Assembly: GCF_900536025.1 (NCBI RefSeq)
Contig: NZ_UNOZ01000007.1
Coordinates: forward strand, 207,861-271,860
Direction: 5' to 3'
From: Pseudomonas reidholzensis
GTDB taxonomy: Bacteria > Pseudomonadota > Gammaproteobacteria > Pseudomonadales > Pseudomonadaceae
Length of the DNA: 64,000 bases
The notes beneath the pieces are model-generated. The model searched no databases and was not told where the DNA came from. It worked only from the letters and a program-made list of their open reading frames with translations. Made by a program: the position numbers and the translations under genes. Below are positions 1 through 8,261 of the stretch, piece after piece (position 1 is the stretch's first letter; each line of letters opens with the position of its first letter).

Positions 1-51
1 ACCCAGGCGGGTGGGCTCGAACAGGTCGGTACGGGTGCTGTTGTCGATCAT
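1..51 (-). CDS. nemA: Old Yellow Enzyme family reductase, N-terminal fragment (NemA/Xen type)
   Basis: Only the first 17 codons lie in the window; the gene continues past the left edge. Read leftwards from the ATG at 49-51 it gives M-I-D-N-S-T-R-T-D-L-F-E-P-T-R-L-G. The LFEP-x-x-LG start is typical of flavin-dependent alkene reductases such as NemA and XenB, which reduce electrophiles like N-ethylmaleimide with NAD(P)H. It lies directly downstream of a NemR-like repressor on the same strand, as in E. coli nemRA, and a copy of the NemR-type palindrome (68-82) sits just before it. The call rests on 17 residues plus context. Confidence 0.7.
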   Translation of the reverse strand, partial: MIDNSTRTDLFEPTRLG

Positions 52-67
52 GAGAACCTCAGATAAG

Positions 68-82
68 TAGACCGGTCGTCTA
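68..82. promoter_or_regulatory. Putative NemR operator between nemR and nemA
   Basis: The 15-mer TAGACCGGTCGTCTA is an imperfect palindrome with TAGAC/GTCTA arms. It recurs with one change in front of nemR (708-722). E. coli NemR recognises TAGACC-N4-GGTCTA, so the arms match. Its place 17 bases before the nemA start suggests nemA has its own repressible promoter. Confidence 0.65.
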
Positions 83-105
83 GTAATCAGGTAAAAAAAA
101 GCCGC

Positions 106-684
106 TCAACCGAGCAGGCTTTTAGTGATGGCGAATGCCGATGCAAAGGGCTGGGTGGAGCGGTTCACTTTCGCCATCAACGAGGCGCCGAGCCACAGTT
201 GATAGAGCGATTCGGCCAGCGCCCGGCTGTCTTGGGTCACGATGCTGCCATCGCTGACACCGCGTTCGATGCTATCGCTGATCAGCGTGATGATCCGCGT
301 GGTGCCAGTTTCAAGCACCTGCCGCATGACTTCAGAGAGATCGCACACCTCAGCGCCGAGCTTCACTACCAGGCATTTGTTGTCGACGGCGTCGTCATGC
401 TGGGTTTCGCTCCAGTACTGAAAATACTTCAGCAGGCTCTGCGCGCCATTGGCCTGCAGCTTGAGGATCGGTTCGATGCGTGACAGGTACTCGTCGAAGT
501 ACACATCGAGCAATGCCTGGCCAAATTCTTCTTTGGATTTGAAGTAATGGTAGAACGACCCTTTGGGCACATTGGCCGTGCTCAAGACTTCATTGAGGCC
601 GACCGCGGTGTAGCCCTTATGGGTCATCAGCGCCCTGGCGACATCGAGGATGTGCTCGCGCATTTCGTTGGCTGGTTTCTTCAT
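106..684 (-). CDS. nemR: TetR/AcrR family redox-sensing repressor, NemR-like
   Basis: The 192-residue protein has an N-terminal TetR helix-turn-helix (about residues 10-56, with VPKGSFYHYFKSKEEFG) and a NemR-type C-terminal domain. The stretch around C104 and C114 (CLVVKLGAEVCDLSE) closely matches the E. coli NemR segment holding C106 and C116. K172, in LWLGASLMAKVNRS, aligns with NemR K175. In E. coli C106 and K175 are the reported electrophile/hypochlorite-sensing pair, so the sensing chemistry is probably kept. The gene precedes nemA on the same strand and has an operator-like palindrome upstream, which suggests autoregulation. The first ATG of the frame is used. Confidence 0.85.
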   Translation of the reverse strand: MKKPANEMREHILDVARALMTHKGYTAVGLNEVLSTANVPKGSFYHYFKSKEEFGQALLDVYFDEYLSRIEPILKLQANGAQSLLKYFQYWSETQHDDAVDNKCLVVKLGAEVCDLSEVMRQVLETGTTRIITLISDSIERGVSDGSIVTQDSRALAESLYQLWLGASLMAKVNRSTQPFASAFAITKSLLG

Positions 685-707
685 AGTGGGCGTAGCCTAG
701 AGCAAAT

Positions 708-722
708 TAGACCAGTCGTCTA
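708..722. promoter_or_regulatory. Putative NemR operator upstream of nemR
   Basis: TAGACCAGTCGTCTA differs at one base from the palindrome at 68-82. It starts 24 bases before the nemR start codon, where binding would block transcription. A second partial motif (GGCCGGTC) follows directly. Confidence 0.65.
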
Positions 723-829
723 GGCCGGTCGACGAATGACAGGTTTGTCCTCCGGCCCAACAGCCCCTGGCATTCAGTTGTCTCATAAAATCCGGACTTT
801 AGGTATCGGCCCCATTCTGGCAGCCGCAG

Positions 830-1603
830 TTATGCGCCACTGGTCTCTGCTGAATTGATCGCGCTGAGGAAAATTTCGGTGCGGCCTCCTAACGCAGCGG
901 TCGCCTGCGACGCTTTTTGCAACACTGTGGCGCGCACGCGCTTGATTTGTTCCGCGTTGAATCGATCCGCTGGCCCGGACAATGTCAATGCGCCAACCAG
1001 TACGTTTCCTGCGCTGAAGACGGGCACGGAAATTGCTGCGGTATCTGGGTCGCGCTCGCCGAATGAGGCGGCCCAGCACTGCTCGCGCACCGATTGCAGG
1101 GACGGCTCTTGCGCTGCGCCAAACGCTCGAAGCACTTTGCCCGACGCACCTGCATTGATGGGGAATCTGTCGCCTTCATGAATGGACACCCGTACCGAGC
1201 GTTTAGGCTCGACTCGCAGCAAGACCACCCGGCTCGCCCCTTCCGGAACATAAAACGATGAGGTTTCCGCGCACTCCTGGGACAACGCCTCAAGGATTGG
1301 CATCAGCGCATCGCGCAGGTTGAATGCGCCCTGGTAGAGCTGGGCGAGCCGGAGGGGCTCGTGGCCGACAGCAAACTGACCATCCGCCAGACGACGGACG
1401 AAGCCTGCACGCTCCAGCGACGTCATCAGGCGCAGGATCGTGCTTTTATACAACCCCGTGCGCCTTGACAGCTCTGCCAGGGGCAGGCTCGGTCGGCTAG
1501 CGTCGAAGGCCGCGAGAATCGCAAATGCGCGGTCTACAGCGGCAACACCCCCTGCTGCTTCCTGCGGGCCGTCATCAGTGGATTGTGTGCTGTTGATTGG
1601 CAT
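830..1603 (-). CDS. IclR family transcriptional regulator
   Basis: The 257-residue protein has a winged helix-turn-helix at about residues 22-85 (ELSRRTGLYKSTILRLMTSL) and a C-terminal IclR effector domain (about 95-250, including INAGASGKVLRAF). Proteins of this family bind small acids or aromatics and control neighbouring catabolic genes. It lies just downstream of an MFS, CoA-transferase and lyase run on the same strand, and is the obvious candidate regulator. GTTCT-type palindromes stand before it (1699-1713) and in the large divergent gap at 5293-5646. The effector cannot be read from sequence. Confidence 0.85.
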   Translation of the reverse strand: MPINSTQSTDDGPQEAAGGVAAVDRAFAILAAFDASRPSLPLAELSRRTGLYKSTILRLMTSLERAGFVRRLADGQFAVGHEPLRLAQLYQGAFNLRDALMPILEALSQECAETSSFYVPEGASRVVLLRVEPKRSVRVSIHEGDRFPINAGASGKVLRAFGAAQEPSLQSVREQCWAASFGERDPDTAAISVPVFSAGNVLVGALTLSGPADRFNAEQIKRVRATVLQKASQATAALGGRTEIFLSAINSAETSGA

Positions 1604-1698
1604 AGCGTCACTTCTGTTGCGTGAAAAAGGCCTGCTCGAAAGCAGGCCAACCAGAGCTACTTGCCTGCAAAAATAAAGAGTCCTGGCTATTCGCGCAA

Positions 1699-1713
1699 CA
1701 GAACAGTGTTCTG
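1699..1713. promoter_or_regulatory. GTTCT-type palindrome upstream of the IclR gene
   Basis: CAGAACAGTGTTCTG is a near-perfect palindrome in the gap between the MFS stop (1715) and the IclR start (1603). It carries the same GTTCT/AGAAC half-sites as the two palindromes at 5378-5394 and 5548-5564, so it may be an IclR autoregulatory site. It has no T-run, which argues against a terminator. Confidence 0.45.
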
Positions 1714-1714
1714 A

Positions 1715-3034
1715 TCAAGCTTCTCGCATGAACAATTTCAGCACCAGCGCCATGGCGGCCGCGAAGAACAGGACACAGCCCATTACCATGAGCCCGGCGG
1801 TAAACGAGTGGGTGGTTTCCTTCAGGTAGCCCATCAGGTAAGGCCCTACGAAACCGCCGAACGCACCAATCGAGTTGATCAGGGCAATCCCCCCCGCAGC
1901 TGCCTGGCCGCTGAGGAATTTGGCAGGCAGCGTATAGAAGATGGTTTTCGCCGAAATGGTGCCGACCAGCGCCAGGGTGATACCGATCATGGCGGGCACC
2001 AAGGTACTCATCTGCAGTGCGAACAGCAGCGCCAGGCCGGCCAGGAGCAAGGCAATCACGAGGTTCAGAATGCCTTTGCCGGTCCGGTCCACATGCCTGG
2101 CCCAGAACAGCAGGCCAATCGTCGAGAAGAAGTAAGGGACGGCTGCAACCCACCCGATCATGCCCAACTCAACGCCCTGCGCCTTGAGCATCTGCGGCAG
2201 CCAGATACCGATCCCGTAGGTACCGATGGTGAAGCTGAAGGTAATGGAGCTGAGCACCCAGACGCGAGGGTCTTTCAGCGCGGCCTTGAAGGCATGGCTC
2301 TTCTGGGCTTTGCCCTGCTCTGAGGCCAGCAGATCGTCCAGGGCACTGCGCTCATCAGCACTGAGCCACTTGGCCTCACTGGGGCGGTTGGCAAGTACCT
2401 TCAAGGTGATCAGGCCGAGCACGCATGCCGGAAGCCCCTCGATGACGAACATCCACTGCCAACCGGCCAGGCCAAGCGTACCGTGCATCTGCAGCAGCCA
2501 GATGGACAGTGGGCCACCGACCAGAAACGAAATCGGCGTCGCTACGGTGAACCAGGCCAGCACCCGGGTGCGGTACTGCAGCGGGAACCAGAGCGTCAGG
2601 AAGAAGATGACCCCCGGGAAGAAGCCCGCCTCGGCAACGCCGAGAATGAAGCGAATGACATAGAAGCTGTACGGGCCGACGACAAACGCCGTGGCGGCTG
2701 CCGCCAGGCCCCAGGTGATCATGATCCGAGCCATCCAGAGCCTGGCACCAAACCGGTACATGGCGAGGTTGCTGGGCACTTCGCACAGGCAATAGCCGAC
2801 GAACATGATCCCCGCACCGAGCCCGAACTGCGCCGCGGTCAGGCCCAACTGATCGGTCATCTGCAGCGCAGCGTAGCCAACGCTGGTACGGTCCAGGTAG
2901 TTGAAAAAGTAGGCCAGAGCCAGCAGCGGGATCAGCCGCCAGGCCGCTTTGCGCAGCGCGCGTTGTTGCAACTCGGACAGCGCAAGGGGTTGCGCCAGCG
3001 GGGCAGTACTTGCTGGAGTCGTGACGTTAGCCAT
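1715..3034 (-). CDS. MFS transporter, anion:cation symporter type
   Basis: This 439-residue inner-membrane protein has about 12 hydrophobic segments. The first loop motif FNYLDRTSVGYAALQM (residues about 45-60) is typical of the ACS family, whose members carry tartrate, phthalate, glucarate or other organic anions. A second marker is the WFPLQYRTRVLAWF segment between halves of the N-domain. It lies between the IclR gene and the CoA-transferase/lyase pair, all on one strand, so it probably imports the acid those enzymes degrade. The CoA-transferase stop is about 120 bases upstream. Confidence 0.85.
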   Translation of the reverse strand: MANVTTPASTAPLAQPLALSELQQRALRKAAWRLIPLLALAYFFNYLDRTSVGYAALQMTDQLGLTAAQFGLGAGIMFVGYCLCEVPSNLAMYRFGARLWMARIMITWGLAAAATAFVVGPYSFYVIRFILGVAEAGFFPGVIFFLTLWFPLQYRTRVLAWFTVATPISFLVGGPLSIWLLQMHGTLGLAGWQWMFVIEGLPACVLGLITLKVLANRPSEAKWLSADERSALDDLLASEQGKAQKSHAFKAALKDPRVWVLSSITFSFTIGTYGIGIWLPQMLKAQGVELGMIGWVAAVPYFFSTIGLLFWARHVDRTGKGILNLVIALLLAGLALLFALQMSTLVPAMIGITLALVGTISAKTIFYTLPAKFLSGQAAAGGIALINSIGAFGGFVGPYLMGYLKETTHSFTAGLMVMGCVLFFAAAMALVLKLFMREA

Positions 3035-3154
3035 GACAGGTTCCTCGATGTTGTTCTTATTTGTGGCCAGACGGTGTCGTCAAAGTCGATGCTTGGCCAA
3101 CGCCCAGGGGCGCCGGCTACCCACATTCATGTGCGGCATCCTTGCGCGCAGCGC

Positions 3155-4354
3155 TCAGGTTCGAATCACCCCGGCGGATGCCAAGGCGTCGATTGCAGCA
3201 CCCTCGTAGCCCAGCTCGCACAGCAGCTCGCGCGAATGACTGCCTAGGTCCGGCGCGGGCAGTCGGGCACCAAAGCGCTGCCCGTCCATCTCGAATGGCA
3301 GCATCGGGACCTTGGTGGTCTCACCGTTACTGAGCAGCAGTTCAGTCAGCCCACCGGAATCGTTCAGGTGTCGATCATCGAACAGGTCTTCTGGACGCTG
3401 AATGGGCGAGAACGGCAGCCCGGCCGCTTCGCACAGCGCCATCACGGCTTGCTTGCTCATGGACAGGAGGCGTTCACGCACGATAGGCATGATCCGTTCA
3501 CGTGCCTGCACACGCTGGTTGTTGCGCGCCAGGGCTTGATCGTGGGCGAACTCGGGAAAATCGAAGGTTGTGCAGAACGCGACCCACTGGCTGTCACTGA
3601 CCACGCCCATGAACACCTGCTGGCCCTCTTCAGCCGTTTCGAACACGTCATAGATCGCCCAGGCAGAGAGTCGGCTCGGCATCGGTGCGGCGGCGGCACC
3701 GGTGACGACCTTCTGCATCATGTGCTGGGCAACCAGGAACGCGGAGTTCTCGAACAGGCCGGTCTGGACGAACTGGCCCTTGCCGCTGTCTTTGCGTTGG
3801 AGCAATGCAGCCAGTACCGAAAACGCACTGAACATACCGCCCATGACGTCGTTGACGGAGGCTCCTGCACGCAGCGGACGGCCAACCGGGCCGGTCATGT
3901 AGGCAAGCCCGGTCATCATTTGCACCACTTCATCGAGCGCGGTGCGTTGTTCGTAAGGACCGGGCAAAAAGCCTTTCATCGAGCTGTAGATGATGTCGGG
4001 TTTGATCGCTTTGACCTGGTCGTAGCCCAGCCCCAGTTTTTCCATGGCACCTGGGCGAAAATTCTCGGTGACCACATCGGCGGTTGCGATCAGCTGCTTG
4101 ACCGCTGCCATGCCTTGTTCTGATTTGATGTCGACCGCGAAGCTCTTCTTGTTACGGTTGTAGGTGAGCCAATAACCGGCGCCCGACCCCATCAGACGGC
4201 GTGTGTTGTCGCCTTCGGCAACGGGTTCTACCTTGATCACTTCGGCGCCCAGATCGGCAAGCAGCAGGCCGCAGGTAGGTCCCATGACCATGTGCACGAA
4301 CTCGATCACTCGGATGCCGGCAAGCGGCAGGGCTTTTTCCGCGGGCTGGCTCAT
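3155..4354 (-). CDS. Class III CoA-transferase (CaiB/BaiF family)
   Basis: The 399-residue length is normal for the family. D169 in GASVNDVMGG is at the usual place of the catalytic aspartate that forms the acyl anhydride and CoA-thioester intermediates. Other family marks are the N-terminal LAGIRVIEF and LGAEVIKVEP strands. Its start overlaps the upstream lyase stop by four bases (ATGA), so the two are translationally coupled. Known pairs of a class III transferase with an HMG-CoA-lyase-type enzyme activate D-citramalate or 3-hydroxy-3-methylglutarate with succinyl-CoA before cleavage. Either substrate fits; the donor and acceptor are inferred. Confidence 0.85.
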   Translation of the reverse strand: MSQPAEKALPLAGIRVIEFVHMVMGPTCGLLLADLGAEVIKVEPVAEGDNTRRLMGSGAGYWLTYNRNKKSFAVDIKSEQGMAAVKQLIATADVVTENFRPGAMEKLGLGYDQVKAIKPDIIYSSMKGFLPGPYEQRTALDEVVQMMTGLAYMTGPVGRPLRAGASVNDVMGGMFSAFSVLAALLQRKDSGKGQFVQTGLFENSAFLVAQHMMQKVVTGAAAAPMPSRLSAWAIYDVFETAEEGQQVFMGVVSDSQWVAFCTTFDFPEFAHDQALARNNQRVQARERIMPIVRERLLSMSKQAVMALCEAAGLPFSPIQRPEDLFDDRHLNDSGGLTELLLSNGETTKVPMLPFEMDGQRFGARLPAPDLGSHSRELLCELGYEGAAIDALASAGVIRT

Positions 4355-5292
4355 ACTGCCTCCTTCGCGTAGGTGAAGTTCTTACCGACGCCGGCATCGG
4401 GAATGAAGCCATACAAGGCCTCGCCCGGAAGGCCCTGACGCAACCACTCGCGCGCAGCCACCAGGCGATCGATGTCGACGCCGGTGCGCAGGCCCATGGA
4501 TTCGAGGAGATACACCAGATCTTCGGTGACGATGTTGCCTGATGCCCCCGGCGCGTAGGGGCAGCCGCCAATGCCGCCCTGCGAAGCGTCGAAGGTAGTC
4601 ACACCTGCCTCGAGCGCGGCGACGACGTTGGCCAAGCCCTGCCCGCGCGTATTGTGAAAGTGGGCACTCCCGGCCAGCGCTCCGAGCTCATTGCGCAGCC
4701 GAGTGAATACCCGACGCACCTGCGCAGGGTTGGCGTAACCGACCGTATCGGCCAGCCCGACTTCGTCGACGCCCAGCTCTGCCATTTTCACGGCCATCGC
4801 CAGGCTCTGGTCATCAGTGACCACGCCCTGGAGGGTGCAGCCGAAGACCGTGGAAAGGCCGGCCTCGATCTCGACACCCGGGAATCGCTCATTGCGCAGT
4901 GCCACGACCGCCTGGACCTCTTCAAAGACCTGGGCGTGGGTCTTGCGGATATTGGCAAGGGAGTGCGGCTCGCTGACAGAGATCGGCAGGGTGATCTTCT
5001 GCACGCCAGCCTCGAACGCTGCCTGGGCACCTCTGAGGTTTGGCACCAACGCGGTGACGAACAGGCCGGAAATCTGCCGTGCGTGAGCAACCAGCTCAGC
5101 GCAATCGGCCATCTGTGGCAGCAGCTTGGCCGGTACGAATGATCCCACTTCGATCTCACGCAGGCCGGCATCGGCCAGGGCGGAGATCCAGCGCAGTTTC
5201 AGTGGGGTCGGCATCGTCGCCTTGATGCTTTGCAGGCCATCGCGGGGGGCGACTTCACTGACTAACACATCGATATCTTGACCGTGGTGCAT
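4351..5292 (-). CDS. HMG-CoA lyase-like enzyme (possibly R-citramalyl-CoA lyase)
   Basis: This 313-residue TIM-barrel lyase has the opening APRDGLQ motif (R17, D18), a metal-binding H211-x-H213 and the cysteine loop GGCPYAPGASGN (C244). It would cleave a 3-hydroxy-acyl-CoA into acetyl-CoA plus an oxoacid. True HMG-CoA lyases usually read HCHDTYGQ at the H-x-H site; here it is HFHNTRGQG. That difference hints at another substrate such as citramalyl-CoA, giving pyruvate plus acetyl-CoA. It is the first gene of the leftward run and is coupled to the CoA-transferase. The ATG at 5290-5292 has GGAGG-like bases upstream. Confidence 0.8.
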   Translation of the reverse strand: MHHGQDIDVLVSEVAPRDGLQSIKATMPTPLKLRWISALADAGLREIEVGSFVPAKLLPQMADCAELVAHARQISGLFVTALVPNLRGAQAAFEAGVQKITLPISVSEPHSLANIRKTHAQVFEEVQAVVALRNERFPGVEIEAGLSTVFGCTLQGVVTDDQSLAMAVKMAELGVDEVGLADTVGYANPAQVRRVFTRLRNELGALAGSAHFHNTRGQGLANVVAALEAGVTTFDASQGGIGGCPYAPGASGNIVTEDLVYLLESMGLRTGVDIDRLVAAREWLRQGLPGEALYGFIPDAGVGKNFTYAKEAV

Positions 5293-5377
5293 TGGAGGTT
5301 CTCCTCATCGGCTGGAGAGCCTTTGGAACATTCACGCGGCAGGCCATCAGGTGGCACAGATCCGTATTCTTATGATT

Positions 5378-5394
5378 GTTCTGTCAGGCAGAAT
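5378..5394. promoter_or_regulatory. Putative IclR-type operator, copy 1
   Basis: GTTCTGTCAGGCAGAAT is an inverted repeat with TTCTG and CAGAA arms. It shares the GTTC-N9-GAA layout with copy 2 at 5548-5564 and lies about 85 bases before the lyase start. Confidence 0.5.
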
Positions 5395-5547
5395 GTCGTT
5401 CTGTTAATAGTATTCGCGCCGATTTCTCATGCTGTCAATCCCCGCACGTCTGCGATCACATTCCTTGCCGCGAGCGATGCCTGTGGGCGAATACGGCTTG
5501 ACATCAGCCAATGAACTTTGAAAAAGTGTTTCGCACAAAGCAACACT

Positions 5548-5564
5548 GTTCTATCAGATGGAAC
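5548..5564. promoter_or_regulatory. Putative IclR-type operator, copy 2
   Basis: GTTCTATCAGATGGAAC is a near-perfect inverted repeat: its reverse complement differs at three positions. It lies 83 bases before the SMP-30 ATG and matches copy 1 in layout. Spacing between copies is about 170 bases, one near each divergent gene. Confidence 0.5.
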
Positions 5565-5646
5565 GGTGATTACAAGAAATCGTGTCTTGCATGGTCAGCC
5601 GTCACCTAAGATGGTTGCAGTGCTACACCCCTTGCTGGAGCAGCCA

Positions 5647-6573
5647 ATGAGCCTGTACGCCCCTCCCCAGGACCTGCAAACCGAAGTGTTCAGCCGCATG
5701 CCGGAGAAATTCTGGCGCGAGGGTGACTCAGATTGGGTGCGGGCCAACAAACCTGGCCAGCGCATCAGTTGCTTCCTGGAAGGCCCGTCGTTCGACAACG
5801 CCGGAAATCTCTACGTGACTGATATCCCGTACGGTCGGATCTTCCGCATTTCCCCAGCGGGACACTGGGAGCTGGTGGTCGAGTACGACGGCTGGCCAAA
5901 CGGGTTGAAAATCCATGCGGATGGCCGAGTCTTTGTCGCCGACTACAAACGCGGCATTCTCGTGCTCGACCCTCGGAGCAAGACTATCGAGCCGTTCCTG
6001 ACCCATCGCCGCAGCGAGGGCTTCAAGGGGGTTAACGACCTGTTCTTCGATCAGGCTGGGCATCTGTACTTCACGGATCAGGGCCAGACAGGCATGCATG
6101 ACCCGTCCGGTCGGGTGTTCCGCTACGATCTGCAACAGCAGCGGTTGGACTGCCTGATCGATAACGGACCAAGCCCGAACGGCCTGGTGATGGATCTGCA
6201 CGAGAACGCCCTGCTGGTAGCGATGACGCGCGGCAATGCGGTCTGGAGGCTGCCGATCCAGCAGGACGGCGCCACCACCAAGGTCGGTGTATTCACCGCC
6301 CTGGCAGGCGGGGTCAGCGGCGCGGATGGCATGGCGCTCGATGATGAGGGCAATCTGTATGTCTGCGATGCCGGCAATGGCTGCGTCTGGGTCTTTGATC
6401 CGCATGCCGTGCCGCTGTACCGGATCCGTGCCTGCACTGCCGGCAAGACCGTTACCAACCTCGCCTTCGGCGGCGAAAACAACCGCACACTGTTTATCAC
6501 CGAATCGGCCACTGGCCACATCCTGAAAGTGACCCTGCCTCACGCAGGCAAAACGCTCTTCTCACACACCTGA
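5647..6573 (+). CDS. SMP-30/gluconolactonase/LRE family protein
   Basis: A 308-residue six-bladed propeller protein. Family marks are the early acidic site LEGPSFDNAGNLYVTD, then NGLKIHADGRVFVADY, the asparagine in GPSPNGLVMD, and ADGMALDDEGNLYVCD; these place the divalent metal ligands expected of lactone hydrolases. The ATG at 5647 is chosen because CTGGAGCA lies just upstream and homology starts there; a longer TTG frame from 5518 is unlikely. It is followed by a CitMHS carrier on the same strand. The lactone substrate is unknown; a hydroxy-acid lactone or cyclic ester would suit the context. Confidence 0.8.
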   Translation: MSLYAPPQDLQTEVFSRMPEKFWREGDSDWVRANKPGQRISCFLEGPSFDNAGNLYVTDIPYGRIFRISPAGHWELVVEYDGWPNGLKIHADGRVFVADYKRGILVLDPRSKTIEPFLTHRRSEGFKGVNDLFFDQAGHLYFTDQGQTGMHDPSGRVFRYDLQQQRLDCLIDNGPSPNGLVMDLHENALLVAMTRGNAVWRLPIQQDGATTKVGVFTALAGGVSGADGMALDDEGNLYVCDAGNGCVWVFDPHAVPLYRIRACTAGKTVTNLAFGGENNRTLFITESATGHILKVTLPHAGKTLFSHT

Positions 6574-6678
6574 ACTGAACCCGTCAGCACACCTATGCGC
6601 AACCGCGTAGGCGTTCGCTCGTCGAGAGGTTGAGGGCGCAAAAGTCTTCACTATAAAACAGATAAAACGAGGGACTTG

Positions 6679-7965
6679 ATGATCACGATCCTGAGCTACA
6701 CGATGATCGTTTGCTTCATGTACTTGATCATGTCGAAGCGGCTCTCACCGCTGGTGGCATTGATCGTCGTACCCATTGCGTTTGCCTGTGTCGCCGGTCA
6801 TGCAGGCGAGCTCGGCCCGATGATGTTTGATGGCCTCAAGATGCTCGCGCCAACGGGCATCATGTTGACGTTCGCGATCCTCTATTTCTGCATGATGACC
6901 GACGCCGGGCTGTTCAACCCACTCATCGAAGCCGTCCTTCGGATGGTCAAAGGGGACCCGCTGAAGATCGTCCTGGGCACTGCGGTACTGGGCATTTGCG
7001 TTGGCCTGGATGGCGACGGCGCCACCACCTACATCATCACCACCGCCGCCCTATTGCCGCTCTACCGGCGCACCGGGATCCGTCCACAAGTGATGGCGAC
7101 AGTGCTGTTGCTGACGATCGGCGTCATGAACATCCTGCCTTGGGCAGGCCCGTTCTCGCGCGCTGCCAGCGCCATGCATGTGGACATCACCGAGCTGTTC
7201 GTGGAGATGCTGCCCATCATGCTGGCGGGGCTGGCTTGGGTCCTGGTGGCAGCGACTGTGCTGGGCCGCCAGGAGCGTAAACGGCTCGGCGTAGCGCAGA
7301 TCGATCTGCATCAGTTGCTGGCAGAACTGGAGCAGTCCAAGCTCACCGGTTGGCGCTTTGGCTTCAGTGCGCTGCTGACCGTCGCCTTGATTGCCTTGAT
7401 GATGCTGAACATCATGCCGCTGCCGATCCTGTTCATGGTCGCCTTCGGCCTCGGGCTGCTAATCAACTACCCCACCTTGCAGGCGCAGAAGGAGGTCATC
7501 GACAAATATGCGGGGAGCGTCCTGTCGGTCACCTTGCTGATCTTTGCAGCGGGCATCTTTGTCGGGGTGATGTCAGGCACCGGGATGGTCAAGGCTGTTT
7601 CCGACAGCCTGGTGCAGATCATTCCTCAGTCTACCGGCCATTACATGTCGGTCTTCACCGCCTTCATCAGCATGCCATTCACCTATATCCTGACCAATGA
7701 TGCTTTCTATTTCGGCATCCTGCCGATTCTGGCAGAGACTGCCGCGCACTACGGGATTGATGGAAAAGAGATGGCCATCGCAGGGTTGATTGGCCAGCCG
7801 GTGCACCTGCTGAGCCCGTTGGTTGCATCGACCTACCTACTGTGCGGCCTGCTCAACGTGGACTACGGGGATAACCAACGCGCCTCGATTGGGTGGAGTA
7901 TTGGTACCTGCCTGGTCATGTTCGTCGCGGCCGTAGTCTTCGGCTCGATAACGGTTTTTGCCTAG
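6679..7965 (+). CDS. CitMHS family organic acid transporter
   Basis: This 428-residue membrane protein resembles citrate-Mg2+:H+ symporters (CitM/CitH type), with the family segment GLDGDGATTYIITTAALLP near residue 112 and roughly 12 hydrophobic segments. A GAGGGA ribosome site precedes the ATG at 6679; a TTG one codon earlier is less likely. It is in tandem with the SMP-30 gene and diverges from the CoA-transferase/lyase run. A citrate-like carrier fits a locus for a tricarboxylate or branched hydroxy-dicarboxylate such as citramalate. The locus therefore has two unrelated carriers. Confidence 0.8.
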   Translation: MITILSYTMIVCFMYLIMSKRLSPLVALIVVPIAFACVAGHAGELGPMMFDGLKMLAPTGIMLTFAILYFCMMTDAGLFNPLIEAVLRMVKGDPLKIVLGTAVLGICVGLDGDGATTYIITTAALLPLYRRTGIRPQVMATVLLLTIGVMNILPWAGPFSRAASAMHVDITELFVEMLPIMLAGLAWVLVAATVLGRQERKRLGVAQIDLHQLLAELEQSKLTGWRFGFSALLTVALIALMMLNIMPLPILFMVAFGLGLLINYPTLQAQKEVIDKYAGSVLSVTLLIFAAGIFVGVMSGTGMVKAVSDSLVQIIPQSTGHYMSVFTAFISMPFTYILTNDAFYFGILPILAETAAHYGIDGKEMAIAGLIGQPVHLLSPLVASTYLLCGLLNVDYGDNQRASIGWSIGTCLVMFVAAVVFGSITVFA

Positions 7966-8074
7966 GGATGGTCTGAAATAGCCGGAGGCTCTCCTGCTAT
8001 CGAGCGGTCAGCGCTTCACGAAAACGACGCGCTCCGAAAAATGTGCATCGAGCAGCAAAGCGGAAGGCCGACTC

Positions 8075-8170
8075 GGCAAGCAGTACTTCATCTACCTGGC
8101 TGCATCGGACGAATATCGATGCCCTGCGGGCCAGTTGCTGGCTCGGTTCTCTCAGTCATCCAGCAAACGA
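8075..8170 (+). pseudogene. Possible IS1182-type transposase relic
   Basis: In the 296-base gap after the CitMHS gene, one frame reads GKQYFIYLAASDEYRCPAGQ followed by LLARFSQSSSKR. The pattern D-x-Y-x-CP-x-G after an aromatic strand is typical of the middle of IS1182-family DDE transposases. No start, catalytic residues or inverted repeats were found, so at most a decayed remnant is present. The rest of 7966-8261 shows nothing else recognisable. Confidence 0.35.
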
Positions 8171-8261
8171 ATAACGCATGTGCAGACATGTGATTTCCAT
8201 AGCCACTGTGGATTAGAGACTATTTGCCTATCGAAATCAGTCATCTCCAAAGGGGAATGCC

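Larger units (their letters stand above)
5293..5646. promoter_or_regulatory. Divergent promoter region of the IclR-linked organic acid locus
   Basis: This 354-base gap separates the leftward lyase run from the rightward SMP-30/CitMHS pair. It holds two similar imperfect palindromes, listed separately at 5378-5394 and 5548-5564. No convincing ORF is present: an in-frame TTG extension of the SMP-30 gene covers 5518-5646 but encodes no family sequence and runs through the second palindrome. Confidence 0.6.

Noticed and set aside
5518..5646. TTG-started extension of the SMP-30 gene
   Set aside because: It overlaps the second operator palindrome and adds residues without homology; the ATG at 5647 has a good ribosome site.
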